Of a stretch of 8,705 nt of DNA, positions 1 through 6,437 are shown piece by piece. The notes beneath the pieces were generated by a model. The model searched no databases, was not told the origin of the DNA, and worked only from the letters and a program-made list of their open reading frames with translations. The position numbers were made by a program, and so were the translations under genes. Source of the stretch: Candidatus Hydrogenedentota bacterium (GTDB lineage Bacteria; Hydrogenedentota; Hydrogenedentia; Hydrogenedentales; SLHB01). The first letter of the stretch is position 1; every line of letters starts with the position of its first letter. Where the stretch lies: assembly GCA_016934125.1 (NCBI GenBank), contig JAFGTL010000262.1, forward strand, positions 1 to 8,705, written 5' to 3'.

Positions 1-1246
1 CCCACGCCGAGTAGCATGAGATGCCGATCATGAACCCGAGGAACACCCACTGCCATCGCATGCGAAGACTATCCACAAGTGGCGCGCCCATCAGCAACAG
101 CACGGGCATCGTGGCGATGTACCAGCGGAATCCATAGCATTCGCCCCCGTAGTTGTTCGTGCTTGTTGCGTAGTAGAACGTGAGCACCGCGAACCCGAGC
201 GCTCCGGCCAGGATCGCCCCGCGCCACGGGCTGCTCCTCCTGAACGCAGCACGCACGGCGCCTGCCACCCCGGCCAGGAGGACTGGATACAGCGAGAACA
301 GGCCGCACCGCCCGAAGGTCATGTGGAACAGATAGGTGGATTTCGGCTCGCTCAGGCCGTCGATGCCCATCGGGTGGCGCCAATAGGCCGTCTCGTACAG
401 GTAGGTCTCGTGGCGCACCTGCACCGGCAAGGGGCTTCCCGTGACGGCGATCATGACGCCCGCGTGCAGCCCGAGGGGCACGGCCGCGCCGAGCACACCC
501 CAGGACAACATCTGCTTCGGGAACCGGGCCACGAGGTAGACGGCGGCCAGGAACGGGAACACCCCGGCAGGCATGTCAACAGTGGGCACCAGCCCGGCAC
601 ATAGCCCGAACAGCAGGAAGCGCCATGGCTTAGGGGCGAGCGCCCCCCCACCGAGCCCGAGGGCGAGGTAGACGGACGCGACCACCATGCACGCGGCCGG
701 CACGTGGTTGTTGAGCAGCGTGCTGAACCCCCACAACTGGGTGCCGAATGCCAGCGACGCCACGAGCACGGCCCGGCTCGGGCCGCGGCAACCCAGCACG
801 CCAAGCGTCTTCGAGAACAACCAGAGCGCCGTCAGATAGGCGGCCCCGACAAGGCTCAAGGTCATCAACCGCACAATGGGCTCACAGTCGGCCTCGTCGT
901 CAAGATCCCAGCCGAACAGCTTGTTGAGCACGACATATTCGGCCGTCATGACAAGGGGCATCAGGGGGGGCTTGCTGGATATCATGACGCCCTCGACCAC
1001 GCCGTTGCCCGCGGCCCGCCCCCGAACCATGACCTTGTCGATGGTGGCCCCGAAGGGGTTCGACGGGGCCCCGGGCGGTGGATCGAGGCAGAAGGAGCCG
1101 TACTCGGTGAGGCTGTACACGGTGGCGAGCCGGCTCAAGGCTGGCTCGCCCACCGGCCGGGCATAGGTGCCCCACACGACGAACGTGGCCGCCACACACA
1201 GGATCAGGATCTCAAGGGATCGATAAGAGGAGTCCTCGTGGTCCAC
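1..1246 (-). CDS. GT-C-like multi-pass membrane protein (probable glycosyltransferase), C-terminus cut by window edge
   Basis: 415 codons are open from a GTG at 1246 to the left edge, with no stop, so the C-terminus is missing. The product is very hydrophobic: a first membrane segment at about residues 11-29, then many more (roughly 126-145, 158-176, 184-200, 209-240, 248-270, 318-333, 343-360, 377-392, 400-413). Between the first two segments is a long polar loop with a TIDKVMV box (69-75) and SSKPPLMPL (90-98); later come LLNNHVPA (177-184), YWRHPMGID (288-296) and NYGGECYGFRWY (365-376). I associate these boxes with large bacterial membrane proteins related to the GT39/PMT-type lipid-linked sugar transferases, whose catalytic loop lies in that position. 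Donor and acceptor cannot be told. It follows the ABC ATPase gene by 31 bases. An in-frame ATG at 1324 would add 26 residues and overlap the ATPase gene; neither start has a strong ribosome binding site. I prefer the GTG because it leaves a short N-terminus before the first membrane segment. Confidence 0.82.
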   Translation of the reverse strand, partial: MDHEDSSYRSLEILILCVAATFVVWGTYARPVGEPALSRLATVYSLTEYGSFCLDPPPGAPSNPFGATIDKVMVRGRAAGNGVVEGVMISSKPPLMPLVMTAEYVVLNKLFGWDLDDEADCEPIVRLMTLSLVGAAYLTALWLFSKTLGVLGCRGPSRAVLVASLAFGTQLWGFSTLLNNHVPAACMVVASVYLALGLGGGALAPKPWRFLLFGLCAGLVPTVDMPAGVFPFLAAVYLVARFPKQMLSWGVLGAAVPLGLHAGVMIAVTGSPLPVQVRHETYLYETAYWRHPMGIDGLSEPKSTYLFHMTFGRCGLFSLYPVLLAGVAGAVRAAFRRSSPWRGAILAGALGFAVLTFYYATSTNNYGGECYGFRWYIATMPVLLLMGAPLVDSLRMRWQWVFLGFMIGISCYSAW

Positions 1247-1277
1247 TGGCGCCCCCCGGCCGGCATTGAAGCCGCCG

Positions 1278-2042
1278 TTATGCCTCTTCCCCTTCGAGGG
1301 TACCGACCTCGATATCGAGTTCATCGCGCCGCTCGATCTTGTCCACCATACCGTCGCGGATCCAGATGATTCGGTCCGACACGTCCAGCATCTTGAGGTC
1401 GTGCGTCGCGCTGATGATCGTGACGCCCTTCTCCTTGTTGAGCCGTCGCAGCAGCTCGATGATCTCCTTGCCCGTCTTGAGGTCGAGGTTGCCGGTGGGC
1501 TCATCGGCCAGGATGATGGCCGGATCGTTCGCGAGGGCGCGGGCGCAGGCCACCCGCTGCTGCTGCCCGCCCGAGAGTTCGAGCGGCTTATGGCGGATGC
1601 GGTCGCCGAGGCCCACCAGGGCCAGGAGCCCGGCCGCCTTGTCCATGGCGTCCTGCGTGGTCATTCCGGCGAAGATCATGGGCAACGTGCAGTTCTCGAG
1701 GGCCGTCATCACCGGAATCAGGTTGAAGGTCTGGAAGATATAGCCAATTTTGCGGCAACGCAGCCAGGCCAACTCATAGGCATCGAGCCCGGAAATGTCC
1801 ACCTCGTCGATGTACACCTTCCCCTCGGTCGGCTTGTCCAGGCCCCCTATCATATTGAACAACGTAGACTTCCCGGATCCGGACGGGCCCATGATGGAGA
1901 TGTACTCCCCGCTTCGGATCTCGACGTCGATGCCCTTCAACGCCCGCAACGTCTGCTTCCCCATCTCATACTCTTTGACGACGTTGAGCGTTTTCACTGC
2001 ATATTCATGGGCAAGGCCGGTGGCTACTTCCGCCATCTGCAT
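1278..2042 (-). CDS. ABC transporter ATP-binding protein, LolD/MacB family
   Basis: This 254-aa protein is a complete ABC ATPase. Numbered from the chosen start it has Walker A GPSGSGKST (52-60), a Q-loop glutamine in YIFQTFNLIP (Q104), the signature LSGGQQQR (156-163), Walker B with catalytic glutamate in IILADEPTGNLD (E181) and the switch histidine in SATHD (H214). The NLIPVMTALEN stretch after the Q-loop and the DEPTGNLD form are typical of the LolD/MacB/FtsE group that powers FtsX-type permeases. The next gene upstream encodes such a permease, 22 bases away. The start is the ATG at 2042, preceded by GAGGAG at a spacing of 4 bases; a second ATG two codons on (2036) is nearly as likely. A still longer reading to 2111 would overlap the permease gene and adds residues unlike the family. 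Substrates of this group include lipoproteins, peptides and macrolides; the cargo here is unknown. Confidence 0.96.
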   Translation of the reverse strand: MQMAEVATGLAHEYAVKTLNVVKEYEMGKQTLRALKGIDVEIRSGEYISIMGPSGSGKSTLFNMIGGLDKPTEGKVYIDEVDISGLDAYELAWLRCRKIGYIFQTFNLIPVMTALENCTLPMIFAGMTTQDAMDKAAGLLALVGLGDRIRHKPLELSGGQQQRVACARALANDPAIILADEPTGNLDLKTGKEIIELLRRLNKEKGVTIISATHDLKMLDVSDRIIWIRDGMVDKIERRDELDIEVGTLEGEEA

Positions 2043-2055
2043 GGTTCTCCTCTGC
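2034..2055 (-). promoter_or_regulatory. Ribosome binding site deciding the ATPase start
   Basis: On the minus strand AGGCAGAGGAGAACC precedes ATG CAG ATG GCG. The GAGGAG core sits 4 bases before the ATG at 2042 and 10 bases before the ATG at 2036, so it supports one of these two rather than the in-frame ATG at 2111 inside the permease gene. Confidence 0.7.
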
Positions 2056-2064
2056 CTGTCAACG

Positions 2065-2703
2065 CTAGATTTCGGTTCGCATGGCATCGGCTGGGGGCAT
2101 CTTGCCCGCACGCCGGGCCGGATACACCGCGCCCAACACGGACAGCACGCCTCCCACGGCCACGGATGCCGTCAGGCTCAGCAGGGCCGCCCCCCACGGA
2201 AGACTGCCGAGCACGCCGTCATACTGCGTCATCCCGGCCAGCACGGCCGCGGTGAATCCGATGCACGCCCCCGCCAGGCTCCCGACCACCCCCTGAAGCA
2301 TCGCCTCGATGAGAAACAGCTTCACGACAAACCAGTCAAGTGCACCCAGGCACTTCATCGTTCCAATCTCACGGTATCGCTCAGTCACGCTCATCAGCAT
2401 CGCGTTCGTGATGCCCACCACACACACGAGCAGCGAGATGCCAATCAGCCAGAACTGAGTCGCCCGCGCCTGCACCCCGTCCCGAACGGCCGTCTCGTCC
2501 GCGGCCTGCACCCCCCGTTCCACCCAGCCGGCGGTCATCACGTAGGACAGGAACGCGATGGCCAGGATGATGCCCGCCATGGTGACAATGGAGCGCCAAA
2601 ACCGGATCTTGATGCTCCGGAGGGCGATCTTGAACGCCTCGCTGTTGGGCAGCCGGATCTGCCGCTTGATGCCCGCCCGCTTCTTTGCATCCTGGCTCAG
2701 CAC
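2065..2703 (-). CDS. FtsX/MacB-type ABC permease, short form lacking the large extracytoplasmic domain
   Basis: This 212-aa membrane protein forms the transport channel for the adjacent LolD/MacB-type ATPase. Four membrane segments are visible: about 38-58, 84-104, 130-156 and 172-194. The conserved cytoplasmic FtsX-domain box TERYREIGTMKCLGA (107-121) lies between segments 2 and 3, and YPARRAGKMPPADAMR (194-209) closes the protein; both are characteristic of this permease family. Most LolC/LolE/MacB permeases are about 400 aa or more, with a folded extracytoplasmic domain of over 150 residues between segments 1 and 2. Here only about 25 residues separate them, while the reading frame is intact. 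The start is GTG at 2703, with AGGAGG about 9 bases upstream; that ribosome binding site is formed by the last Glu codons of the PqqD-like gene, so the two genes are probably translationally linked. Family assignment is firm; the cargo is not known. Confidence 0.93.
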   Translation of the reverse strand: MLSQDAKKRAGIKRQIRLPNSEAFKIALRSIKIRFWRSIVTMAGIILAIAFLSYVMTAGWVERGVQAADETAVRDGVQARATQFWLIGISLLVCVVGITNAMLMSVTERYREIGTMKCLGALDWFVVKLFLIEAMLQGVVGSLAGACIGFTAAVLAGMTQYDGVLGSLPWGAALLSLTASVAVGGVLSVLGAVYPARRAGKMPPADAMRTEI

Positions 2704-2720
2704 GCCGCTATTCCTCCTCG
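2701..2720 (-). promoter_or_regulatory. Ribosome binding site for the GTG-started permease, inside the upstream gene
   Basis: The minus strand reads CGAGGAGGAATAGCGGCGTG. The GAGGAGGAA codons are the final Glu-Glu-Glu of the PqqD-like protein and double as the Shine-Dalgarno site for the permease GTG start, 9 bases after the GGAGG. This decides the start, since no in-frame ATG is nearby. Confidence 0.7.
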
Positions 2721-3082
2721 GGCCGCGTCTCGAAACCCACCAGCCGCCGTTGCCCCAGCATTTCCAGGTACTTGAGCAGGGAGACCTCCGCCTCTTTCCG
2801 GCTCAGCCTGAACTCGTCCGCGACAAATCCAATCAGCTCCTGAACCGTCCTGACACCGTCGATCGCGCCGACAACCTTCGTGCCCACGTCATCCAGCAAC
2901 ACTTGGGCCACGGCCGGCGTGGCCAGCACCCGGGCAAACAGCTTCCGGAACCCGCGGCGCTCCTGCTCATAGACCGCCATGACCTCCCCCGATTCAAGAT
3001 GCTCCCACCGCACCTGCGAATTCAGGTGCGGCACCGACTCGAGCATCTCCCGGCGGGTCATCTTGAGTCGACGTCGACGCAT
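2708..3082 (-). CDS. PqqD-like protein (RRE-fold candidate)
   Basis: This 124-aa protein carries the hallmarks of the PqqD family in residues about 20-117: an N-terminal stretch with VRWEHLESGEVMAVY (24-38), LLDDVGTKVVGAIDG (62-76), the turn DGVRTVQEL (75-83) and a C-terminal helix pair ending in KYLEMLGQRRLVGFE (104-118). PqqD and related RiPP recognition elements are small winged-helix-like modules that bind precursor peptides and hand them to modifying enzymes. In many genomes stand-alone PqqD-like proteins have no proven role, so peptide binding here is inference. The start codon ATG directly follows the stop of the upstream gene (TGAATG), and the gene ends 4 bases before the permease start, so it sits inside an ABC-transporter operon. 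ATG at 3061 (residue 8) is an alternative start; both starts have poor ribosome binding sites. The N-terminus is strongly basic (RRRRLK). Confidence 0.85.
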   Translation of the reverse strand: MRRRRLKMTRREMLESVPHLNSQVRWEHLESGEVMAVYEQERRGFRKLFARVLATPAVAQVLLDDVGTKVVGAIDGVRTVQELIGFVADEFRLSRKEAEVSLLKYLEMLGQRRLVGFETRPEEE

Positions 3083-4054
3083 TCAGCGGCATTCCGCGGT
3101 TCCAGCCACCCGTGTCACGAGATCCGTGTGCTCCGTCGAATCCTCGTCACCGGTGGCCGCCATCACGGCGACGATCTTGTCCTCGTCGGCGTGGTGCCAG
3201 ACCAGCCCCGCCACGGGCGCCGGCCGCGAGAACGAGCCGAACACACCGCCCCGGCGCCGCCGAACCCGTGCCGAGAAACGACAGGCCCGATACGGCCCTC
3301 CTCCGGCGGCCGGCACGGCGGTCTCGGCCGTGTCCAGATCGTCGACGCGCCAGGTGGGGCGAAGCTTCAGCAACTCGCGCGGCCAGGCATCGAGCGACGC
3401 CTTCGCCAGCAACTGCGAGGCCAACCCCCATCGTTCAACCACGAGCCAGCTCTGACGCGGGCCCTGGAACGAGAATAGGAGCCGGCCCGAGTGCAGGGCG
3501 GACTCGTTCAGATTATAGGAATCCGGCGTCCGAAACGCAAAGCCGTAGACGGCCCACAGCCTCTCATCATCGTCGCGGTGGCACCGGACCGAGGCCAGGA
3601 TCCGACGCGCGGCCTTCTGCCCCTCCTCCCCGGGCGGCGACATCACCTCTGCCACGACGATCCGCCGGCAGACGGCACATCGCCAGACCACGCCCTGTCC
3701 CGTCACACCGGCCTCCCAGGAGAAGGGGAGCATCGTCTTGTCCTTTCGGAACCGAACGGGGAGGGCCTCGGGATCGAGGACGCAGAACTCCGCGTCCTTA
3801 GAAGACTTAAGCACAGAACGCCGGTACCGGTTCAGCACCGTCTGCAGCGGGGTCGGCCGCCCCGCGCCATCGTGCCAACGGACACGAAAACGCAGTTGGG
3901 TGCCGTCGTCCAGGCAGGCGTGGCCCGCGCGGAAGTCCCCCTCGTACGCCCCCAACTCCCAGCCTGCGGGCGTGTCGGCCTCAACGCCCTGCCAACCGAA
4001 TGCCACAACTGCCTCCGCGGGGGTATTGCCGTTCTGAGGGGTTCGGGCCGTCAT
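3083..4054 (-). CDS. Conserved-looking protein of unknown function, W-rich with a CxxC
   Basis: This 323-aa protein has no family I can name. No signal peptide or membrane segment is seen, so it is probably cytoplasmic. Two regions look structured: an N-terminal box GWQGVEADTPAGWELGAYEG (20-39) followed by LRFRVRWHDG (54-63), and a central box RLWAVYGFAFRTPDSYNL (165-182) followed by SWLVVERWGLASQLL (202-216). I recall similar paired W/P/W boxes in planctomycete proteins of unknown function, but cannot verify this. Cysteines: CAVC (126-129), C91, C158, C258 and C322; one CxxC alone is not enough for a zinc site unless others join it. The start is ATG at 4054 (GTG at 4057 also possible); the frame is open further upstream to 4276 but has no other usable start after the preceding gene's stop. 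It abuts the PqqD-like gene with no gap, which ties it to the ABC-transporter operon. Confidence 0.8.
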   Translation of the reverse strand: MTARTPQNGNTPAEAVVAFGWQGVEADTPAGWELGAYEGDFRAGHACLDDGTQLRFRVRWHDGAGRPTPLQTVLNRYRRSVLKSSKDAEFCVLDPEALPVRFRKDKTMLPFSWEAGVTGQGVVWRCAVCRRIVVAEVMSPPGEEGQKAARRILASVRCHRDDDERLWAVYGFAFRTPDSYNLNESALHSGRLLFSFQGPRQSWLVVERWGLASQLLAKASLDAWPRELLKLRPTWRVDDLDTAETAVPAAGGGPYRACRFSARVRRRRGGVFGSFSRPAPVAGLVWHHADEDKIVAVMAATGDEDSTEHTDLVTRVAGTAECR

Positions 4055-4151
4055 CACCGCCCAGCGGATGTCCCCGGCCCCGGACGGCCCTGAGGTGGCC
4101 GGGAATCGCGTGGGGCGCAGCGGAAGCCAGCGGGGGTTCGGCGCGGCATAC

Positions 4152-4778
4152 TCAACGCCCCGTAATGGACGACCACGCCCGGCCGAGCCAACCCTCCTCT
4201 TCGGCCTTCTCTTCGGCGACGAGGTGGTCGACGGCCTCCTGGACGGGCACCCATTCGCCGTTGACGTACTCCTCAACCTGATCCGCGACGAACAGGCTGC
4301 CCAGCTTCACCCACTTGCCGTCTCGGAGTTCATAGGTGAGGAGTTCGACCCCGGTGCCGCGGAACAGCACCGAATCCGCCCGGGCATCGGCCTTCTTGCG
4401 ATGCAGATCCGTCGAGTACCGCTGTTTCTTCAGCGTCACATCGGCCAGATAGGGCACGGTTCGGGACTCGGCCTCCCGTATGGCCAGTTCGATGGCATCC
4501 GGGCCATCCGGATAGACGGCGTATTCCTTGACGTAGTAGGGCGTACGCTTGACCAGCCGGGCCTTCCCTTCGCCTTCGCTCGATTCGGCCGCCTCGACGT
4601 GGCCCCGTACGACGTTCCGCAACTTCGCCTCGAGTTCGGCGCGGGACTCCTCGGCGGCGGCCCCACCGGCGGCCGGCGAGGGTGCGGCCCCACGGTTCAG
4701 AAAGCGCCCACACGAGCACACGGATAGAACGATCGCCGCAAGAACCACCCATCGATGCCACCTGTGTCGTTTCATCAT
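4152..4778 (-). CDS. Putative lipoprotein of unknown function
   Basis: The 208-aa product begins with a basic N-terminus and a hydrophobic run, VVLAAIVLSVCSC (11-23), typical of a lipoprotein signal. Cys23 is preceded by Val-Cys-Ser and Cys21 by Leu-Ser-Val; neither is a perfect lipobox, so the lipidated residue is uncertain, Cys23 being the better fit. A low-complexity Ala/Gly/Pro linker (29-43) follows. The mature part has a charged helix (44-72) and then a domain that looks beta-rich, with KRTPYYVKEYAVYPDG (77-92), SRTVPYLADVTLKKQRYST (105-123) and GKWVKLGSLFV (154-164), ending in an acidic helix. I do not recognise the domain. The start is the ATG at 4778, with GGGGG about 7 bases upstream; ATG at 4775 is equivalent. 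A longer reading to 4862 would place 28 extra residues before the signal sequence and is rejected. The next gene begins 97 bases downstream. Confidence 0.8.
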   Translation of the reverse strand: MMKRHRWHRWVVLAAIVLSVCSCGRFLNRGAAPSPAAGGAAAEESRAELEAKLRNVVRGHVEAAESSEGEGKARLVKRTPYYVKEYAVYPDGPDAIELAIREAESRTVPYLADVTLKKQRYSTDLHRKKADARADSVLFRGTGVELLTYELRDGKWVKLGSLFVADQVEEYVNGEWVPVQEAVDHLVAEEKAEEEGWLGRAWSSITGR

Positions 4779-4860
4779 TACGAATCCCCCGGCCGGCTTG
4801 CACCCAAGGTTACACAACCGTCCCCGACGGCGAGATCCCCCGCCTCCAGAACAGACTGTC

Positions 4861-4869
4861 ATGATAGCA
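4861..4869 (-). promoter_or_regulatory. Possible extended -10 promoter element before the lipoprotein gene
   Basis: The minus strand reads TGCTATCAT, an extended -10 form (TGn plus TATCAT), placing a start of transcription about 75 bases before the lipoprotein start. No good -35 box is seen 16-18 bases upstream, so this is weak. It matters because the 164-base gap could separate the ABC cluster from the zinc-ribbon gene transcriptionally. Confidence 0.3.
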
Positions 4870-4942
4870 CAATTGACCGCCGTGCCTCACGGATATCAGA
4901 AAGGGGCGTGCCCCGGCCCGTTCGCTTCAGGATGCGCCGTAC

Positions 4943-6040
4943 TCAGCGAATGTTCCCGGACAAATCGTACGTCACCATCCGGCTGTTCCGCTTCTTGTCC
5001 AGAACCCGGACGTAGTTGCTCGCGATCTTGGCCACCTCGAACCGTTCCTGAACGACATCCCCGACCTTCGCCTTCACCGTAGCCCCGGCCTCGTCGGACA
5101 CAACGCCCTGGTTCAGGCGAAACGTCGCGATGGACTCGCCCTCCTCCTTCGAGATCGCGTCCAGAACCATGTAGTAGTCGAAGTACTCGCGATCCACTTC
5201 TTCCTTCAGCGCCCGCGTATCGTCATGCGGATTGATGTCAAGCGCCTGGGTGGCCAGGCCCGACGCCGTCGACAGATCCTTGAGCGACCAGGGCGTAGCG
5301 TTCAAGTGGGCCTGCACGGCCGCGATCACGTTATCGCGGGCCGCCTGCAACACCTGGCGGTTCTTGGGATGATCCTCTTTGCGCTGCGCCTCGACCGCCA
5401 CCGTCAAGGCCTTGATGGGATCGCCGTCATTGGCCAGAATGCTCTCGGCCTCGTTGGCATACTTCCGCGTCTGCGGCTCTTGCGCGTCGTCGCCTGCGCG
5501 CATCATCGCAAAGCCCTTGACGGCACCCAGATACAGGATGACGATTCCGGCCACCAACCCGGCAAATACGGCCACCCGCTTCATCCACGTGGGCTTCTCG
5601 GGCCTCCGCCTCGACACGCCCCGGCGCTTGGGCGCCGAGGGGGAGGTCAGCGAGGCAAGGGCTTGGCTCCGCTCATCCAACTCGGGCAAGCCGTCGAGAA
5701 CCGGATCGGACGAGATCTCTTCCTCCGCTGCCGCCCTGGACTTCGACTTGCGGCGAAAGAGAGAACGTTTCTCATCCTCCGCATCATCGGGCGGGTTGCT
5801 CTTCATCTCCTCTTCGGAACGAAACGCCTCGAGAGCCTCCATCACCGTGGCTGAGGTGGCGTAACGCGTGACGGTTTCACCCCCGAGGTCCGCCACGGTC
5901 ATGGTGCGGGTTTCATCCTTGGGACGGCCGACTTCTTCTCCGCAGTACCGGCATTTCGTTGCGAGGATACTGATCATCATCCGGCAACTCGGGCACGGCC
6001 GCGTCTTGTCGGAATCGGAAGGCTTGAACTCTATCGGCAC
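4943..6040 (-). CDS. Zinc-ribbon, single-TM protein with helical-repeat-like and C-terminal beta region
   Basis: This 365-aa protein starts with a short zinc ribbon, CPSC (16-19) and CRYC (30-33), four cysteines in two CxxC knuckles 10 residues apart. An acidic, low-complexity cytoplasmic part follows (about 40-150), then a basic stretch RRGVSRRRPEKP (139-150) and one membrane helix (about 155-175). After it comes a helical region, about 190-300, with a TPR-like appearance (NEAESILANDGDPIKALTVA, then QALDINPHDD), and a C-terminal region with VKAKVGDVVQERFEVAKI (322-339) that looks like a small beta barrel. Positive residues before the helix suggest the N-terminus is inside and the C-terminal part outside the membrane. 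Function is unknown; the layout suits a membrane-anchored scaffold. The start is GTG at 6040, chosen because GGAGGAG lies 6-7 bases upstream; a reading from ATG at 6112 would add 24 residues without a comparable site and would lie almost on the promoter. Confidence 0.85.
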   Translation of the reverse strand: MPIEFKPSDSDKTRPCPSCRMMISILATKCRYCGEEVGRPKDETRTMTVADLGGETVTRYATSATVMEALEAFRSEEEMKSNPPDDAEDEKRSLFRRKSKSRAAAEEEISSDPVLDGLPELDERSQALASLTSPSAPKRRGVSRRRPEKPTWMKRVAVFAGLVAGIVILYLGAVKGFAMMRAGDDAQEPQTRKYANEAESILANDGDPIKALTVAVEAQRKEDHPKNRQVLQAARDNVIAAVQAHLNATPWSLKDLSTASGLATQALDINPHDDTRALKEEVDREYFDYYMVLDAISKEEGESIATFRLNQGVVSDEAGATVKAKVGDVVQERFEVAKIASNYVRVLDKKRNSRMVTYDLSGNIR

Positions 6041-6054
6041 ACTTACTCCTCCGG
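6038..6054 (-). promoter_or_regulatory. Ribosome binding site deciding the GTG start of the zinc-ribbon gene
   Basis: The minus strand reads GGAGGAGTAAGTGTG, a near-ideal Shine-Dalgarno site followed by GTG at 6040. It favours this start over the upstream in-frame ATG at 6112. Confidence 0.7.
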
Positions 6055-6437
6055 CTCGTTCGCCCGCCCGGGTTCCTCCACCGGCGAAGGCGAGATCCCC
6101 AACCCCGTTCACTGCAGAATGAACACGCTTATTATAGCCGCGGAGATCGAATAGTCAACTAGCAATAGTAAAAATACTGTCAAGCGGGACAGGCCCCGGC
6201 GGATCCTCCCGGGCCTCTCGACATGTGCATCTTGGGGCCCTCCTTTCGGGCCTCTGTCACGCCCCCCGTCCGGGAGGGGCAGCCAACCGGCAGAACCAAT
6301 CGCCCCAACAACCAACATACTCGCAACAGGCGCATGTGTCAACAATGAACTCCCGTCTGCTCGCGCCCGATCCCTCTCCAGCGGTATTATGCCCCCCTTT
6401 TGGCTTTCGGTTGCATACGTTCAAGCCAGGATTCGGT
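6041..6437. other. Gene-free gap between the aldolase and zinc-ribbon genes
   Basis: About 400 bases without a convincing gene. It holds the promoter and its AT-rich upstream part (about 6120-6180), an 8-base direct repeat GGGCCTCT (at about 6211 and 6249), and a GC-rich inverted repeat at 6261-6280. As minus-strand RNA that repeat forms a 7-bp stem including one G-U pair, but no U-run follows it, so it is only a weak terminator candidate for the aldolase gene. A 78-codon minus-strand frame (6109-6345) runs across the promoter and I treat it as chance. Confidence 0.6.
6131..6158 (-). promoter_or_regulatory. Sigma70-like promoter of the zinc-ribbon gene
   Basis: On the minus strand TTGACT (6158-6153) and a consensus TATAAT (6136-6131) are separated by 16 bases. 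Upstream of the -35 box is an AT-rich stretch with a run of five T (about 6160-6180), which could act as an UP element. This island stands out in otherwise GC-rich DNA. Transcription would begin near 6124, leaving an untranslated leader of about 84 bases before the GTG at 6040. Confidence 0.7.

Noticed and set aside
1266..2255. Long plus-strand reading frame (329 codons) opposite the ABC ATPase and permease genes; also others such as 2558-3478 and 7256-8179
   Set aside because: They lie antisense to genes with full family motifs, show no recognisable domain, and such open antisense frames are expected in GC-rich coding DNA.
3066..3077. Palindromic 12-mer GTCGACGTCGAC near the start of the PqqD-like gene
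   Set aside because: It simply results from repeated Arg codons in the basic N-terminus; no sign of a regulatory role.
6109..6345. 78-codon minus-strand frame with a hydrophobic C-terminal end
   Set aside because: The hydrophobic tail is just the AT-rich promoter island translated; the frame crosses the promoter and no good ribosome binding site precedes its ATG.
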